The translations under genes were made by a program, and so were the position numbers. The notes beneath the pieces were generated by a model. That model searched no databases, was not told the origin of the DNA, and was given only the letters and a program-made list of their open reading frames with translations. Below, piece after piece: positions 39,594 through 49,344 of a DNA stretch of 64,000 nt. The stretch lies in contig NZ_NOKQ01000134.1 of assembly GCF_002265435.1 (NCBI RefSeq), positions 310,001-374,000 on the forward strand, given 5' to 3'. Source of the stretch: Tetzosporium hominis. Its GTDB lineage: Bacteria > Bacillota > Bacilli > Bacillales_A > Planococcaceae. How positions within the stretch are numbered: the stretch's first letter is position 1; each line of letters begins with the position of its first letter.

Positions 39594-40217
39594 TTAATGG
39601 ATATGACGGTAAACGCCAACTACTTTACCTAAAATCGATACATTTTCTACGATGATCGGCTCCATAGAAGAGTTTTCAGGTTGTAAACGGAAGTAGTTCT
39701 TTTCTTTGAAGAAGCGCTTTACTGTAGCTTCGTCTTCGTCTGTCATGGCAACAACAATGTCTCCATTATTTGCAGAGTTTTGTTGTTTTACTACTACGTA
39801 GTCACCATTTAAGATTCCAGCTTCAATCATACTGTCACCCATAATTTCTAACATGAACAGGTGGTCGTCCATAGTACCAAAAGTAGTAGGGAGAGGGAAG
39901 AATTCATCAATATTTTCGATAGCTGTAATCGGTTGTCCAGCAGTGACTTTACCGACAAGTGGTACTTGAAGGACGGCAGCTGGTGAAATATCTTGAATTG
40001 CTTCATCTTCTAGAATTTCGATAGCGCGTGGTTTCGTAGGGTCTCTACGAATAAGGCCTTTACTTTCTAGACGAGCCAAATGGCCGTGCACAGTGGAACT
40101 AGATGCTAAACCTACCGCTTCTCCAATTTCTCTAACGGAAGGTGGATACCCTTTTTTTCGTACTTCTTCTTTAATAAAAGCCAGAATATCTTCTTGTCTT
40201 TTTGAAGCCTTTCTCAT
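39594..40217 (-). CDS. lexA: SOS repressor LexA
   Basis: 207-residue repressor with self-cleaving serine protease domain. N-terminal winged helix with [20 protein letters not shown]; cleavage site A93-G94 (KVTAGQP); catalytic Ser129 (MGDSMIEAG) and Lys167 (ATVKRF). ATG at 40217 has GGAGGGG 7 nt upstream on the minus strand; an upstream in-frame ATG at 40268 would add 17 residues lying over the promoter and was rejected. Divergent from yneA, with three LexA boxes in between. Confidence 0.97.
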   Translation of the reverse strand: MRKASKRQEDILAFIKEEVRKKGYPPSVREIGEAVGLASSSTVHGHLARLESKGLIRRDPTKPRAIEILEDEAIQDISPAAVLQVPLVGKVTAGQPITAIENIDEFFPLPTTFGTMDDHLFMLEIMGDSMIEAGILNGDYVVVKQQNSANNGDIVVAMTDEDEATVKRFFKEKNYFRLQPENSSMEPIIVENVSILGKVVGVYRHIH

Positions 40218-40258
40218 ATGATTTCCCCTCCATATCACGATCCTTATTTCATAACTGA

Positions 40259-40287
40259 AGTATACCATTCTCTACTATGAAATGCAA
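40259..40287 (-). promoter_or_regulatory. lexA promoter
   Basis: On the minus strand: -35 TTGCAT (40287-40282), 17-bp spacer, -10 TATACT (40264-40259). The first LexA box overlaps its -35, so lexA is autorepressed. Confidence 0.85.
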
Positions 40288-40298
40288 ACATAGGTTCT
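40285..40298. promoter_or_regulatory. LexA box 1 (lexA side)
   Basis: CAAACATAGGTTCT, 11 of 14 matches to CGAACATATGTTCG, overlapping the lexA -35. Confidence 0.7.
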
Positions 40299-40306
40299 AA
40301 AATGGT

Positions 40307-40336
40307 TTGACAAGAAACGTGTGTTCGTATTATGAT
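40307..40336 (+). promoter_or_regulatory. yneA promoter
   Basis: -35 TTGACA (40307-40312), 18-bp spacer, -10 TATGAT (40331-40336), with LexA box 2 inside the spacer. Confidence 0.75.
40314..40327. promoter_or_regulatory. LexA box 2 (yneA spacer)
   Basis: GAAACGTGTGTTCG, with AAAC and GTTCG half sites in register. It lies in the yneA promoter spacer. Confidence 0.8.
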
Positions 40337-40349
40337 GAGATTACAAATA

Positions 40350-40363
40350 CGAACATACATTCT
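40350..40363. promoter_or_regulatory. LexA box 3 (yneA leader)
   Basis: CGAACATACATTCT: the left half is perfect, the right half weaker. It lies downstream of the yneA -10. Confidence 0.7.
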
Positions 40364-40377
40364 TGAGGAGTGATACG

Positions 40378-41335
<958 letters not shown>

Positions 41336-41336
<1 letters not shown>

Positions 41337-41364
41337 ACGTTCCTTATGCAGGAATGTCTTTTTT
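41336..41364 (+). terminator. Terminator after yneB
   Basis: GACGTTCCT/AGGAATGTC with a TATGC loop, then six T. Its stem begins on the last base of the yneB stop. Confidence 0.9.
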
Positions 41365-41365
41365 C

Positions 41366-41394
41366 TTGCACTTTTATTGAATTTCTCCTAATGT
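41366..41394 (+). promoter_or_regulatory. Possible promoter of ynzC
   Basis: TTGCAC (41366-41371), 17-bp spacer, TAATGT (41389-41394). Moderate match, directly after the yneB terminator. Confidence 0.5.
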
Positions 41395-41420
41395 GTAGTA
41401 GAAAGCAAGGAGGGAATCGC

Positions 41421-41654
41421 ATGTTAAGTCCAGAAAAATTAGCTCGAATCAGCGAACTTTCAAATAAATCGAAACAACAAAAATTAACTACAGCCGAAGC
41501 AAAAGAACAAACGGCTCTTCGTAAAGAATATCTTGAAACATTTCGTTCCACTATGAGAAAAACGATCGAAAATGTGAAGATTGTGGATCCTGATGGAAAT
41601 GATGTAACACCTGATAAAGTGAAGCAAGCCAAGCAAAACAATCGCTTGAACTAG
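41421..41654 (+). CDS. ynzC: DUF896 small protein YnzC
   Basis: 77-residue helical protein of the DUF896/UPF0291 family. The helix-hairpin core LARISELSNKSKQQKLTTAE and EYLETFRSTMR are typical; the C-terminus is basic. In B. subtilis it belongs to the SOS-induced yneA-yneB-ynzC unit, but here a terminator and a possible own promoter lie before it. ATG 41421 follows AAGGAGGG. Biochemical role unknown. Confidence 0.93.
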   Translation: MLSPEKLARISELSNKSKQQKLTTAEAKEQTALRKEYLETFRSTMRKTIENVKIVDPDGNDVTPDKVKQAKQNNRLN

Positions 41655-41725
41655 TAGAAGTAGTTGCTAGAACTCTAAAGGTTGACTAAACTAAGAGAGT
41701 AATCAAAAGTGAGAGGATGTCGTTC

Positions 41726-43714
41726 ATGCAAGCAGAGAAAGATTTATTAGCAATCAATACCATTCGTACATTATCAATTGATGCCATTGATAAAGCCAAT
41801 TCAGGTCACCCAGGTTTACCTATGGGGGCCGCACCAATGGCTTATACATTGTGGACACGTCACCTTCGTCACAACCCATCAAATCCAAAGTGGTTTAACC
41901 GCGACCGTTTTGTGTTATCTGCAGGTCACGGTTCTATGCTTCTTTATAGTCTACTTCACCTTAGTGGTTATGATCTGCCAATGGAAGAAATCAAAAACTT
42001 CCGTCAGTGGGATTCAAAAACACCTGGTCACCCAGAGTTCGGCCATACAGATGGAGTAGAAGCTACAACAGGTCCACTAGGACAAGGAATTGGTATGGCT
42101 GTAGGTATGGCAATGGCAGAAGCACATCTTGCTGCAACGTATAATACGACTCATAACGTTGTCGATCACTATACGTATGCTTTATGTGGAGACGGAGATT
42201 TGATGGAAGGTGTAGCAGCAGAAGCCATTTCACTAGCTGGTCACTTGAAATTAAACAAGCTAGTTGTCCTATACGATAGCAATGATATTTCACTTGATGG
42301 TGATTTGAATAAATCATTCTCTGAGTCCATACAAAAACGTTTCGAATCATACGGCTGGAACTACTTACATGTTGCAGATGGAAATGATGTAGAAGCAATT
42401 GACCAAGCTATTGCTGAAGCAAAGACTTCAGACCGTCCAACATTAATCGAAGTGAAAACTATCATCGGTTTTGGATCTCCAAACCGTGCAGGAAAAGCTG
42501 ATGCACACGGAGCTCCAATGGGTGCTGATGAAACAAAACTTGTTAAAGAAGCGTACAAGTGGACATTTGAAGAAGACTTCTACGTAGATGAAACGGTTTA
42601 CACAACATTTAAAGAAGCTACAGATCAATTAGGTCGCGTCGAAGAAGAAAAATGGAACAGTTTGTTCTCTGAGTTTGAAAAATCAAATGCGGAACTTGCT
42701 GGCCAGCTAAAAAATGCAATCGAAGGCAAAGAGTCGATCAATTGGGCTTCTGTGAAACCAACCTATGAAGTGGGAAGTTCAGTTGCAACTCGTTCGGCTT
42801 CTGGAGATGCAATTAACGCTATCGCAAAAGCACTTCCATCCTTCTTCGGCGGAAGCGCTGACTTAGCAGGATCAAACAAAACAACTATCAAAGGTGTAGG
42901 AGACTTCTCAGCAGATAGCTACGATGGCAAAAACATCTGGTTCGGTGTTCGTGAATTCGCAATGGGCGCTGCTTTGAACGGTATGGCACTTCACGGTGGC
43001 TTAACGGTGTTCGGTGGAACATTCTTCGTGTTTAGCGATTACGTTCGCCCTGCTATTCGTTTATCAGCATTGATGAACTTGCCAGTGACATATGTATTCA
43101 CACATGACAGCATTGCTGTTGGTGAAGACGGTCCTACACATGAGCCAGTTGAACATCTAGCTGCTCTTCGTGCGATGCCAGGTCTTTCAGTAATACGTCC
43201 TGCAGATGCAGTTGAGACACAAGAGGCATGGCAATTAGCTGTCGAGTCAAAAGATACGCCAACACTTCTTGTCTTATCACGTCAAAACTTACCGGTGTTA
43301 GAAGGTACAGTTTCAGGAGCGGCAGAAGGCGTAGCAAAAGGTGCATACGTTGTATCTGCTGGAGAAAACCCAACAGGTCTTCTACTTGCTACAGGTTCTG
43401 AAGTGAGCTTGGCTGTAGAAGCTCAAAAGCTTCTAAAATCAGAGGGTATTGAAGTATCTGTTGTGTCGATGCCGTCATGGGACCGCTTCGAACAACAGGA
43501 TGCAGCTTATAAAGAGTCTGTCCTTCCACGTTCTATTACAAAACGCTTAGCTATCGAAATGGGATCTTCCCTAGGCTGGCATAAATATGTTGGCTTTGAT
43601 GGAGACGTTCTAGCGATTGACCGCTTTGGAGCAAGTGCACCAGGCGAGAAAATCATGGAAGAGTTCGGATTCACAGCTGAAAACGTAGCAGCAAAATTTA
43701 AAGCATTGAACTAA
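41726..43714 (+). CDS. tkt: Transketolase
   Basis: 662-residue thiamine-diphosphate enzyme of the pentose phosphate pathway. [13 protein letters not shown] near the N-terminus, the ThDP motif [13 protein letters not shown]...[13 protein letters not shown], and the catalytic-domain segment [15 protein letters not shown] are all present. ATG 41726 is preferred to 41717 because GAGAGG is then properly spaced. It is a single-gene unit with its own terminator. The sporulation gene sirA (yneE) that follows tkt in B. subtilis is absent. Confidence 0.97.
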   Translation: MQAEKDLLAINTIRTLSIDAIDKANSGHPGLPMGAAPMAYTLWTRHLRHNPSNPKWFNRDRFVLSAGHGSMLLYSLLHLSGYDLPMEEIKNFRQWDSKTPGHPEFGHTDGVEATTGPLGQGIGMAVGMAMAEAHLAATYNTTHNVVDHYTYALCGDGDLMEGVAAEAISLAGHLKLNKLVVLYDSNDISLDGDLNKSFSESIQKRFESYGWNYLHVADGNDVEAIDQAIAEAKTSDRPTLIEVKTIIGFGSPNRAGKADAHGAPMGADETKLVKEAYKWTFEEDFYVDETVYTTFKEATDQLGRVEEEKWNSLFSEFEKSNAELAGQLKNAIEGKESINWASVKPTYEVGSSVATRSASGDAINAIAKALPSFFGGSADLAGSNKTTIKGVGDFSADSYDGKNIWFGVREFAMGAALNGMALHGGLTVFGGTFFVFSDYVRPAIRLSALMNLPVTYVFTHDSIAVGEDGPTHEPVEHLAALRAMPGLSVIRPADAVETQEAWQLAVESKDTPTLLVLSRQNLPVLEGTVSGAAEGVAKGAYVVSAGENPTGLLLATGSEVSLAVEAQKLLKSEGIEVSVVSMPSWDRFEQQDAAYKESVLPRSITKRLAIEMGSSLGWHKYVGFDGDVLAIDRFGASAPGEKIMEEFGFTAENVAAKFKALN

Positions 43715-43719
43715 TCTTT

Positions 43720-43752
43720 AAAGAGCACTCGGGCTTTCGAGTGCTCTTTTTT
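43720..43752 (+). terminator. Terminator after tkt
   Basis: Perfect 12-bp stem AAAGAGCACTCG/CGAGTGCTCTTT, 6-nt loop, T run. Confidence 0.92.
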
Positions 43753-43785
43753 GCTAGACTCTAGTCAACTCCATAAAAGATGGTG

Positions 43786-43791
43786 TATACT
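43786..43791 (+). promoter_or_regulatory. -10 element (TATACT) before yneF
   Basis: TATACT 53 bp before the yneF start. The -35 region (AGTCAA) is weak. Confidence 0.5.
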
Positions 43792-43843
43792 AGTGAATGG
43801 TGTCTGAGACACGTCGATTAGCTAGCAAAGGAGGATGACATAC

Positions 43844-44080
43844 TTGAACTTAGCACTTGCAATCACATTGATTATCGTTGCTCTAATTCTCGGTCTTGTT
43901 GGAGGATTCTTTGCAGCACGTCAATATATGATGAAATATCTTAAAGACAATCCGCCAATCAATGAACAAATGCTTCGCATGATGATGGCCCAAATGGGAC
44001 GTAAACCATCAGAGAAGCAAGTAAAACAAATGATGGCTCAAATGAACCGTGTACAAACGAAACCAGGTAAACAAAAGTAA
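43844..44080 (+). CDS. yneF: YneF small membrane protein
   Basis: 78-residue UPF0154 protein: one N-terminal transmembrane helix ([19 protein letters not shown]) and a conserved basic tail ([29 protein letters not shown]). TTG 43844 is chosen: AAAGGAGG lies 9 nt upstream, while ATG 43835 touches the ribosome site. Function unknown. It is the last gene of the B. subtilis ymf-yne-like block before the order jumps to the yqk region. Confidence 0.9.
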   Translation: MNLALAITLIIVALILGLVGGFFAARQYMMKYLKDNPPINEQMLRMMMAQMGRKPSEKQVKQMMAQMNRVQTKPGKQK

Positions 44081-44104
44081 AAGCAGCTCATGTGAGCTGC
44101 TTTT
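44079..44104. terminator. Bidirectional hairpin shared by yneF and yqkD ends
   Basis: AAAAGCAGCTCA/TGAGCTGCTTTT: a symmetric stem with A and T runs. It follows the yneF stop and contains the stop region of the convergent yqkD gene (ending at 44088). Confidence 0.85.
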
Positions 44105-45032
44105 CGTTTGTATATAAGGAATATTTAATTAAAAAGTCCTGAACGGTCTGTTCGTATTCTTCTGGATTTTCATTAAATGACTTGGCATGAGCTCCCTTAT
44201 CAAAAAACTTGAGCTCTTTAGGTCCTTGTTTTTTATCATAAAGCTCTTGTGCCATCTCCGGTAGAATAAAGTCGTCTGGTCGCGAATGAATAAATAGTAC
44301 GGGCTTTTCGATCTTGTCCACGATGTCAATTGGAGAAACGAGTCGGAATGTATAGCCTTCTCGAAGCTTCATGAACAGATTGGCAAGACGCACCGTCAGC
44401 ATTGAACGAATTGGCGTGGTTTGCATCATCACATGATGTACTTGCCGTTCAAAGTCAGAGAATGCACAATCGGAAATATAGAAATCTGCGTCATCTCGAA
44501 TCGAACCTGCATACAGCAGAGTCGTAGCGGCTCCCATAGACTCTCCGTGAATCCCGATAATACCACCTTCACCTACGCGTTCTCTAAGCGTGTCCACAAC
44601 TGCCTCTAAATCCATTTTTTCAAAGTGACCAAAACTTGTCGTCTTTCCTCCAGAATCTCCGTGACGACGGTGATCATAGATTACACTGTTGTACCCAAGG
44701 CGTTCAAACATACGAACAAATCGTAGGGAGTTGATCTTATTTTCAGTGACTCCATGACAAATGATGACATAGTTTTTAGTGTCGTGAGGCTGGATGAAAA
44801 TCGACTTTAGTTGATAGCCATTTTTTGAAGTGATCCATACTTCTTCTTTGCGAATCGCGTCATACCAATTTTGGTCTAATCGTTTCTCGGAGATCTCCCT
44901 GTTTAAAATAAAATCGGGTTCTTTCTGCTTGATATACATAAGCCTATTGGTTGCTACGAATCCAACCAATGTAGCCAGTGCTGTAAATAGACTTGTTACA
45001 AAACTTGTCCATAAGATGACTCTCTTTTTCAT
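44088..45032 (-). CDS. yqkD: Alpha/beta hydrolase, YqkD-like, membrane anchored
   Basis: 314-residue serine hydrolase. An N-terminal membrane segment (VILWTSFVTSLFTALATLVG) keeps the catalytic domain outside the membrane. YDHRRHGDSGGKTTSFG and nucleophile GIHGESMGAATTL (Ser) are characteristic of B. subtilis YqkD; Asp (SRPDDFILP) and His (KGAHAKSF) complete the triad. Start is the ATG at 45032 after GGAGTG on the minus strand; two upstream Met codons are too close to it. Substrate unknown. Confidence 0.9.
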   Translation of the reverse strand: MKKRVILWTSFVTSLFTALATLVGFVATNRLMYIKQKEPDFILNREISEKRLDQNWYDAIRKEEVWITSKNGYQLKSIFIQPHDTKNYVIICHGVTENKINSLRFVRMFERLGYNSVIYDHRRHGDSGGKTTSFGHFEKMDLEAVVDTLRERVGEGGIIGIHGESMGAATTLLYAGSIRDDADFYISDCAFSDFERQVHHVMMQTTPIRSMLTVRLANLFMKLREGYTFRLVSPIDIVDKIEKPVLFIHSRPDDFILPEMAQELYDKKQGPKELKFFDKGAHAKSFNENPEEYEQTVQDFLIKYSLYTNEKQLT

Positions 45033-45075
45033 AATCATCACTCCATACTAGGATATATAGCACTGTACCCTGATG

Positions 45076-45936
45076 TTAGCGGATTGACACATGCGGTTGA
45101 ATGGTTTCAACAGCTTTTTTTAAGAGTGTCTCGTCGATTCCGGTCTGTATATTCATTCTATGCAACATATTTACAACTTGTTCGGTTGCTACGTTTCCTG
45201 TAGCACCCGGTGCGAATGGACAACCTCCAAGTCCTCCAGCGGAGCTATCGAATCTGTCTATACCCGCCTGAAGTGCTGCGAAAATATTGGCGAGCGCCAT
45301 ATGTTCCGTGTCGTGAAAGTGTGCAGTCAGTAACGTGTCAGGGAATGCATTTTTTAATGTAGAAAATACCGTATAGCTTTCAAGTGGTGATGCTTTCCCA
45401 ATCGTGTCTGCTACACTTAATTCTTGAACACCTAATTCTACAAATTCCCGGCATAAGGCTACAACGTCGTTAAGGTCCTGTTTCCCTTCATAAGGACAAT
45501 AAAACGCTGTTGAAATGCAGGCTCTTACAAAGACACCTTCTTGAAGCAACTGTTTGATAGGCTCTCGTAACTGGTCCACTGCTTCTGCAGTAGACTTGTT
45601 AATATTCTTTTGATTGAATGTGTTTGATACACCAACAAAAACTGCAATATGATTGGCTCCAGCCGTGCGAGCGTTCTCAATCCCTCGCGAATTTGGAGCT
45701 AATACAAACTGGCGGTCCTTTCGTTCTACTTGATCAAGAATTTCAGCAGCATCCGCCATCTGCGGCACCCACTTTGGTGATACAAATGACGTAAGTTCCA
45801 TTTCTTGAATACCTGCTTGTTGTAAAGCCCTGATGTAAGCAAGCTTGTCAGCCGTTGCTACTTGTTGTTTTTCATTTTGTAGACCATCTCGAGGCCCCAC
45901 CTCGATTATTGTCACTGCATTTGGTAAACTAATCAT
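45076..45936 (-). CDS. Hydroxymethylglutaryl-CoA lyase
   Basis: 286-residue TIM-barrel lyase splitting HMG-CoA to acetyl-CoA and acetoacetate, the last step of leucine breakdown. N-terminal EVGPRDGLQNE (metal Asp, catalytic Arg), central AHFHDTEHMA metal histidines, and the catalytic Cys loop GGLGGCPFAPGATGN. Start at 45936 after AAGGGGG on the minus strand. Divergent by 77 bp from a thiolase that could cleave the acetoacetyl-CoA formed after activation; no CoA transferase or other leucine genes are visible. Confidence 0.94.
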   Translation of the reverse strand: MISLPNAVTIIEVGPRDGLQNEKQQVATADKLAYIRALQQAGIQEMELTSFVSPKWVPQMADAAEILDQVERKDRQFVLAPNSRGIENARTAGANHIAVFVGVSNTFNQKNINKSTAEAVDQLREPIKQLLQEGVFVRACISTAFYCPYEGKQDLNDVVALCREFVELGVQELSVADTIGKASPLESYTVFSTLKNAFPDTLLTAHFHDTEHMALANIFAALQAGIDRFDSSAGGLGGCPFAPGATGNVATEQVVNMLHRMNIQTGIDETLLKKAVETIQPHVSIR

Positions 45937-46013
45937 GGTACCATTCCCCCTTAGTTCTAGTTTACGCATAAGGGGACGAAGGTCGCAAGAGGGATGAAGA
46001 GGAGGAACTGTTT

Positions 46014-47201
46014 ATGTCAACTGAAGTAGTTATTGTAAGCGCTGTCCGAACAGCTATCGGATCGTTCCAAGGAGCGCTAAAAGATGTGCCTGCAACGAAA
46101 TTAGGGGCAATTGTAATTGAAGAAGCCATTAAACGTGCAGGAATTAAGAAAGACCAAGTAGATGAAGTAATCATGGGGAATGTCTTACAAGCAGGGCTTG
46201 GTCAAAACCCAGCAAGACAAGCGTCCATTCAAGCGGGACTGCCACAACAAGTCCCAGCGATGACAATCAATAAAGTATGTGGATCTGGTCTGAAGACGGT
46301 TCACTTGGCTACACAAGCAATTCTTGCAGGAGATGCAGAAATTGTAGTAGCTGGTGGTATGGAAAACATGAGCCAGGCTCCGTATTTATTAATGGGAGCA
46401 CGCGATGGCTACCGCATGGGGAATCAACAAGCTGTAGATAGCATGATTTCGGACGGTTTGTGGTGTGCATTCAATGACTATCACATGGGAGTCACAGCAG
46501 AAAATCTTTGCACAAACTACGGTTTAACTCGTGAAGAGCAAGATGAATTTGCAGCGCGTTCTCAACAGCGTGCTACTGATGCCATTGAAGCTGGAAAATT
46601 TGTAGAAGAAATCGTTGCTGTTGAAATACCACAGCGTAAAGGTGATCCAGTCGTCTTCAAACAAGATGAGTATCCGAAAAAAGGGAGTACAGCTGAAAAA
46701 CTAGGTGGCTTACGTCCTGCATTCAAAAAAGATGGTTCCGTTACAGCGGGGAATGCATCTGGAATCAATGATGGTGCGGCTGCAGTAGTAGTCATGTCAA
46801 AAGCAAAAGCGACAGAACTGGGCTTGCCGATCTTAGCAACCGTAGTAGCCAATGCTTCTGCGGGTGTAGATCCAGCAATTATGGGGATTGGACCCGTTGA
46901 AGCAGTCAATAAAGTCATGAAGAAAGCGAATTTAACTGTTGCAGATATGGACTTAGTTGAGGCGAATGAAGCGTTTGCGGCTCAAGCACTCGCAGTGGAC
47001 CGCGAACTCAAATTTGATCCAGAAAAATTAAATGTTAACGGGGGAGCTATTGCACTTGGTCACCCAATCGGAGCAAGTGGCACACGTATTTTCGTTACGT
47101 TGTTACACGAAATGAAAAAGCGTGACGCAAAACTTGGGCTTGCGACTTTATGTATTGGTGGAGGGCAAGGGGTAGCAACCATCGTTTCAAGAGGTGAGTA
47201 A
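46014..47201 (+). CDS. Acetyl-CoA C-acetyltransferase (thiolase)
   Basis: 395-residue thiolase interconverting acetoacetyl-CoA and two acetyl-CoA. Active-site Cys in [14 protein letters not shown] (~residue 89), NEAFAAQAL, the [15 protein letters not shown] His loop, and the second catalytic Cys in [16 protein letters not shown] precedes ATG 46014. It is followed after 2 bp by yqkE, so yqkE is co-transcribed. Sits with the HMG-CoA lyase between yqkD and yqkE, which are adjacent in B. subtilis. Confidence 0.95.
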   Translation: MSTEVVIVSAVRTAIGSFQGALKDVPATKLGAIVIEEAIKRAGIKKDQVDEVIMGNVLQAGLGQNPARQASIQAGLPQQVPAMTINKVCGSGLKTVHLATQAILAGDAEIVVAGGMENMSQAPYLLMGARDGYRMGNQQAVDSMISDGLWCAFNDYHMGVTAENLCTNYGLTREEQDEFAARSQQRATDAIEAGKFVEEIVAVEIPQRKGDPVVFKQDEYPKKGSTAEKLGGLRPAFKKDGSVTAGNASGINDGAAAVVVMSKAKATELGLPILATVVANASAGVDPAIMGIGPVEAVNKVMKKANLTVADMDLVEANEAFAAQALAVDRELKFDPEKLNVNGGAIALGHPIGASGTRIFVTLLHEMKKRDAKLGLATLCIGGGQGVATIVSRGE

Positions 47202-47203
47202 CG

Positions 47204-47455
47204 ATGAAAAAGAAGAAAGCAACTCAGCAGCAAAAGCAGAAACCAGCTCAAGACGACAAAGTGACGTTAAAAGATCAATTGTCTGATTCGGTGTTTGCCA
47301 AGCTACAACAAGCTAAGACAGAGCTGACAGCACAAGAAAAACAGCGTGAGGAAGAAGAACACGCTCGTAAGTTGTTTGAGAAAAAGCAGCGCGAAAAAAA
47401 TATGTCCTTTGAAGAACTGTTAGAGCAATACGGAGACAAAGGATCTAAATTTTAA
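47204..47455 (+). CDS. yqkE: DUF3886 protein YqkE
   Basis: 83-residue highly charged, mostly helical protein matching the YqkE/DUF3886 family: basic Lys/Gln N-terminus, VTLKDQLSDSVFAKLQQAK core, and conserved SFEELLEQYGDKGSKF at the end. Function unknown. It starts 2 bp after the thiolase gene and converges on yqkF. Confidence 0.85.
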   Translation: MKKKKATQQQKQKPAQDDKVTLKDQLSDSVFAKLQQAKTELTAQEKQREEEEHARKLFEKKQREKNMSFEELLEQYGDKGSKF

Positions 47456-47491
47456 ACAAAGAGCAAGTCGATTAGTCGACATGCTCTTTGT
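47456..47491. terminator. Bidirectional hairpin between yqkE and yqkF
   Basis: ACAAAGAGCA-AGTCGA pairs with TCGACA-TGCTCTTTGT around a TTAG loop (16 bp, one mismatch). Its right arm covers the last codons of yqkF (stop at 47472). Confidence 0.85.
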
Positions 47492-48374
47492 ATGTTTCCG
47501 CTTTAGATAATGCGATTAATTGCATAATATCTTTCTTAGAAACTCCCGTATGGTAATTGTGTAATGTATCTTTCAGTTGTTGTAATGAACTTGTTCCAAT
47601 GACAACAGAGCTGACTGCAGGTTGCCCTAAGATATGCGCCAGGCTCGTAGCACCTAAATGGGGAATGGTTTGATACATTTGTTTGACAGTCTGTTGAAGG
47701 GTAGACTCATCGTAACTCCCATACTGAGAATGTTTCTCTAGCTTTTTTAGAGCGGCATCGGTAAGTAATCCTTTAGCCTGACCGCCTCGCACCAATAATC
47801 CAATGTCGTGTTGTTCAAGAAACGGAAATACACTTTCAGCCCGTCTGTCGAGAGCAGAATATTGCATCATCACACTAATAGCTTGGCTGTTTTCAAAATA
47901 AGGATAAATCACATTAGGTCGAATTGAAGAAATGCCATATTCACGAATTTTCCCTTGGCTACGGAGCCGTTCGAACACTTCTATAATTCCGTCCCAATCA
48001 TCTTCTTTAGTTCCACCGTGCAGTTGGTAAAGGTCGATGTAGTCCGTATCCAGTCGCTTTAAAGAACCTTCAACAGCTTGCTCAATCCATTTCGGATCCG
48101 GATCCCAAGTCCAGCCTTCTTTACCAGCGGTGAAACGGTTACCAACCTTTGTAGAGATATGGACGTCAGACCGTAACCCTTGAAGACTTTTTCCAATGCG
48201 AGTTTCATTGTCCCCATGTTCGTAAAGATCGGCCGTATCAATCCAATTGATCCCTTGTTCAAGTGCATGTCGAATGATGGCATCTGTCTTGTCTTGTTCT
48301 TTTGGAAAGCTCATCCCACCTAAAGAAAGCTCCGATATTTCAAGCGTACTTTTCCCTAAACGTTGTGTTTTCAT
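47472..48374 (-). CDS. yqkF: Aldo/keto reductase YqkF
   Basis: 300-residue NADPH-dependent aldo/keto reductase barrel. Catalytic tetrad Asp (WIDTADLYEHGDNE, with Tyr), Lys (STKVGNR) and His (YQLHGGTKEDDWD) are visible. Strong AAAGGAGGAG ribosome site on the minus strand, start at 48374. Divergent from nudF (63 bp), as in B. subtilis. Natural substrate unknown. Confidence 0.93.
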   Translation of the reverse strand: MKTQRLGKSTLEISELSLGGMSFPKEQDKTDAIIRHALEQGINWIDTADLYEHGDNETRIGKSLQGLRSDVHISTKVGNRFTAGKEGWTWDPDPKWIEQAVEGSLKRLDTDYIDLYQLHGGTKEDDWDGIIEVFERLRSQGKIREYGISSIRPNVIYPYFENSQAISVMMQYSALDRRAESVFPFLEQHDIGLLVRGGQAKGLLTDAALKKLEKHSQYGSYDESTLQQTVKQMYQTIPHLGATSLAHILGQPAVSSVVIGTSSLQQLKDTLHNYHTGVSKKDIMQLIALSKAETYKEHVD

Positions 48375-48437
48375 CTGCTCTCCTCCTTTATGTAATGGTA
48401 CAATGACTTCAGAAAGAATTCAAAGAGGAGTGAGTCG

Positions 48438-48983
48438 ATGGGTCACAAATTTGAAGAAAAAACGATTTCAAGCCAGCCAATTTATCAAGGTCGTGTCATC
48501 TCATTGCAAGTCGATGAGGTCACCTTGCCGAACCAAAAGACTTCCAAACGAGAGTTAGTAAAGCACCCAGGTGCCGTTGCTATCATTGCGATAACAGAAG
48601 ACCATAAAATGATTCTGGTAGAACAGTACCGTAAAGCATTAGAGCGAGAGCTGATTGAAATTCCTGCTGGTAAAATTGAGAAAGGAGAGGACCCGAAAGC
48701 TACAGCGCTTCGAGAATTAGAAGAAGAAACGGGCTATACGGCGAGAGAACTCCATTATGTACAGAGCTTCGCAACCTCTCCAGGATTTGCTGATGAAATT
48801 ATCCATATTTATGTGACACAAGGATTAAAGAAACTAGAAACACCTAGAGATATGGACGAAGATGAGTTTGTGACACTTCACGAATGCACACTTGCCGAGG
48901 CAGAGACATGGATCAAAGAACAGAAGATCTTTGATGCTAAGACGGCTTTTGCGATTCAGTGGTGGAGACTTCATAGGTTCTAG
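48438..48983 (+). CDS. nudF: ADP-ribose pyrophosphatase
   Basis: 181-residue Nudix hydrolase that cleaves ADP-ribose. The Nudix box GKIEKGEDPKATALRELEEE continues with TGYT and has every consensus residue. AGAGGAGTG precedes ATG 48438. The gene is not followed by yqkK/spoIIM as in B. subtilis but by a repeat and a decayed ORF. Confidence 0.94.
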   Translation: MGHKFEEKTISSQPIYQGRVISLQVDEVTLPNQKTSKRELVKHPGAVAIIAITEDHKMILVEQYRKALERELIEIPAGKIEKGEDPKATALRELEEETGYTARELHYVQSFATSPGFADEIIHIYVTQGLKKLETPRDMDEDEFVTLHECTLAEAETWIKEQKIFDAKTAFAIQWWRLHRF

Positions 48984-49018
48984 ATAGGTTCTTAAAATTC
49001 ATAGACTGGATTAGTAGT

Positions 49019-49138
49019 GGAATCGAGCTGCAGGCGTTAGAAATACACGTAAAAACCATTCACCTCAACCGAGGCAAAGAGCGCCTCACTTGGTGCGCCT
49101 GGTTTTCACGAGATTTCTGAGTGGCGTTCTCCACATCT
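49019..49138 (+). repeat. ~120-bp palindromic repeat, copy 1
   Basis: Runs from GGAATCGAGCT to GGCGTTCTCCACATCT and folds on itself (GCGTT..AGAAAT near the left end against GATTTCT..GGCGTTC at the right; GAGGC/GCCTC-like arms in the middle). It is the reverse complement, in layout, of the element at 49976-50096. The two flank fur. A MITE- or REP-like element is likely. Confidence 0.75.
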
Positions 49139-49164
49139 AAAATTAAGGTAAGAATGTTTGTTAA

Positions 49165-49344
49165 AATAGCGCTTGCATTCGGACTTTGCAGCATGGCTTA
49201 TTGTTCAATTCCGAGTCTTCGTCTAAACGGTTTTGAGCAGTACTCAGTGCAGTTCTTCTTTTTATTATGTTGGAAGTTGCATTCTTTGGTTCGTTCTTCA
49301 TCACAAAGCAGTTGGATGGAAAGTTCTTGCAAGCCTACTTTTAG
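49165..49344 (+). pseudogene. Possible decayed membrane-protein gene between nudF and fur
   Basis: In the frame of base 49165 the text reads NSACIRTLQHGLL...SSSKRF, a TGA at 49234-49236, then 35 codons AVLSAVLLFIMLEVAFFG... ending KFLQAYF at TAG 49342-49344. The second part looks like a genuine transmembrane C-terminus, but it has no start or ribosome site. An overlapping frame from ATG 49154 (72 codons to 49369) lacks protein-like composition in its second half. B. subtilis has spoIIM here, but I cannot show similarity. Confidence 0.35.
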
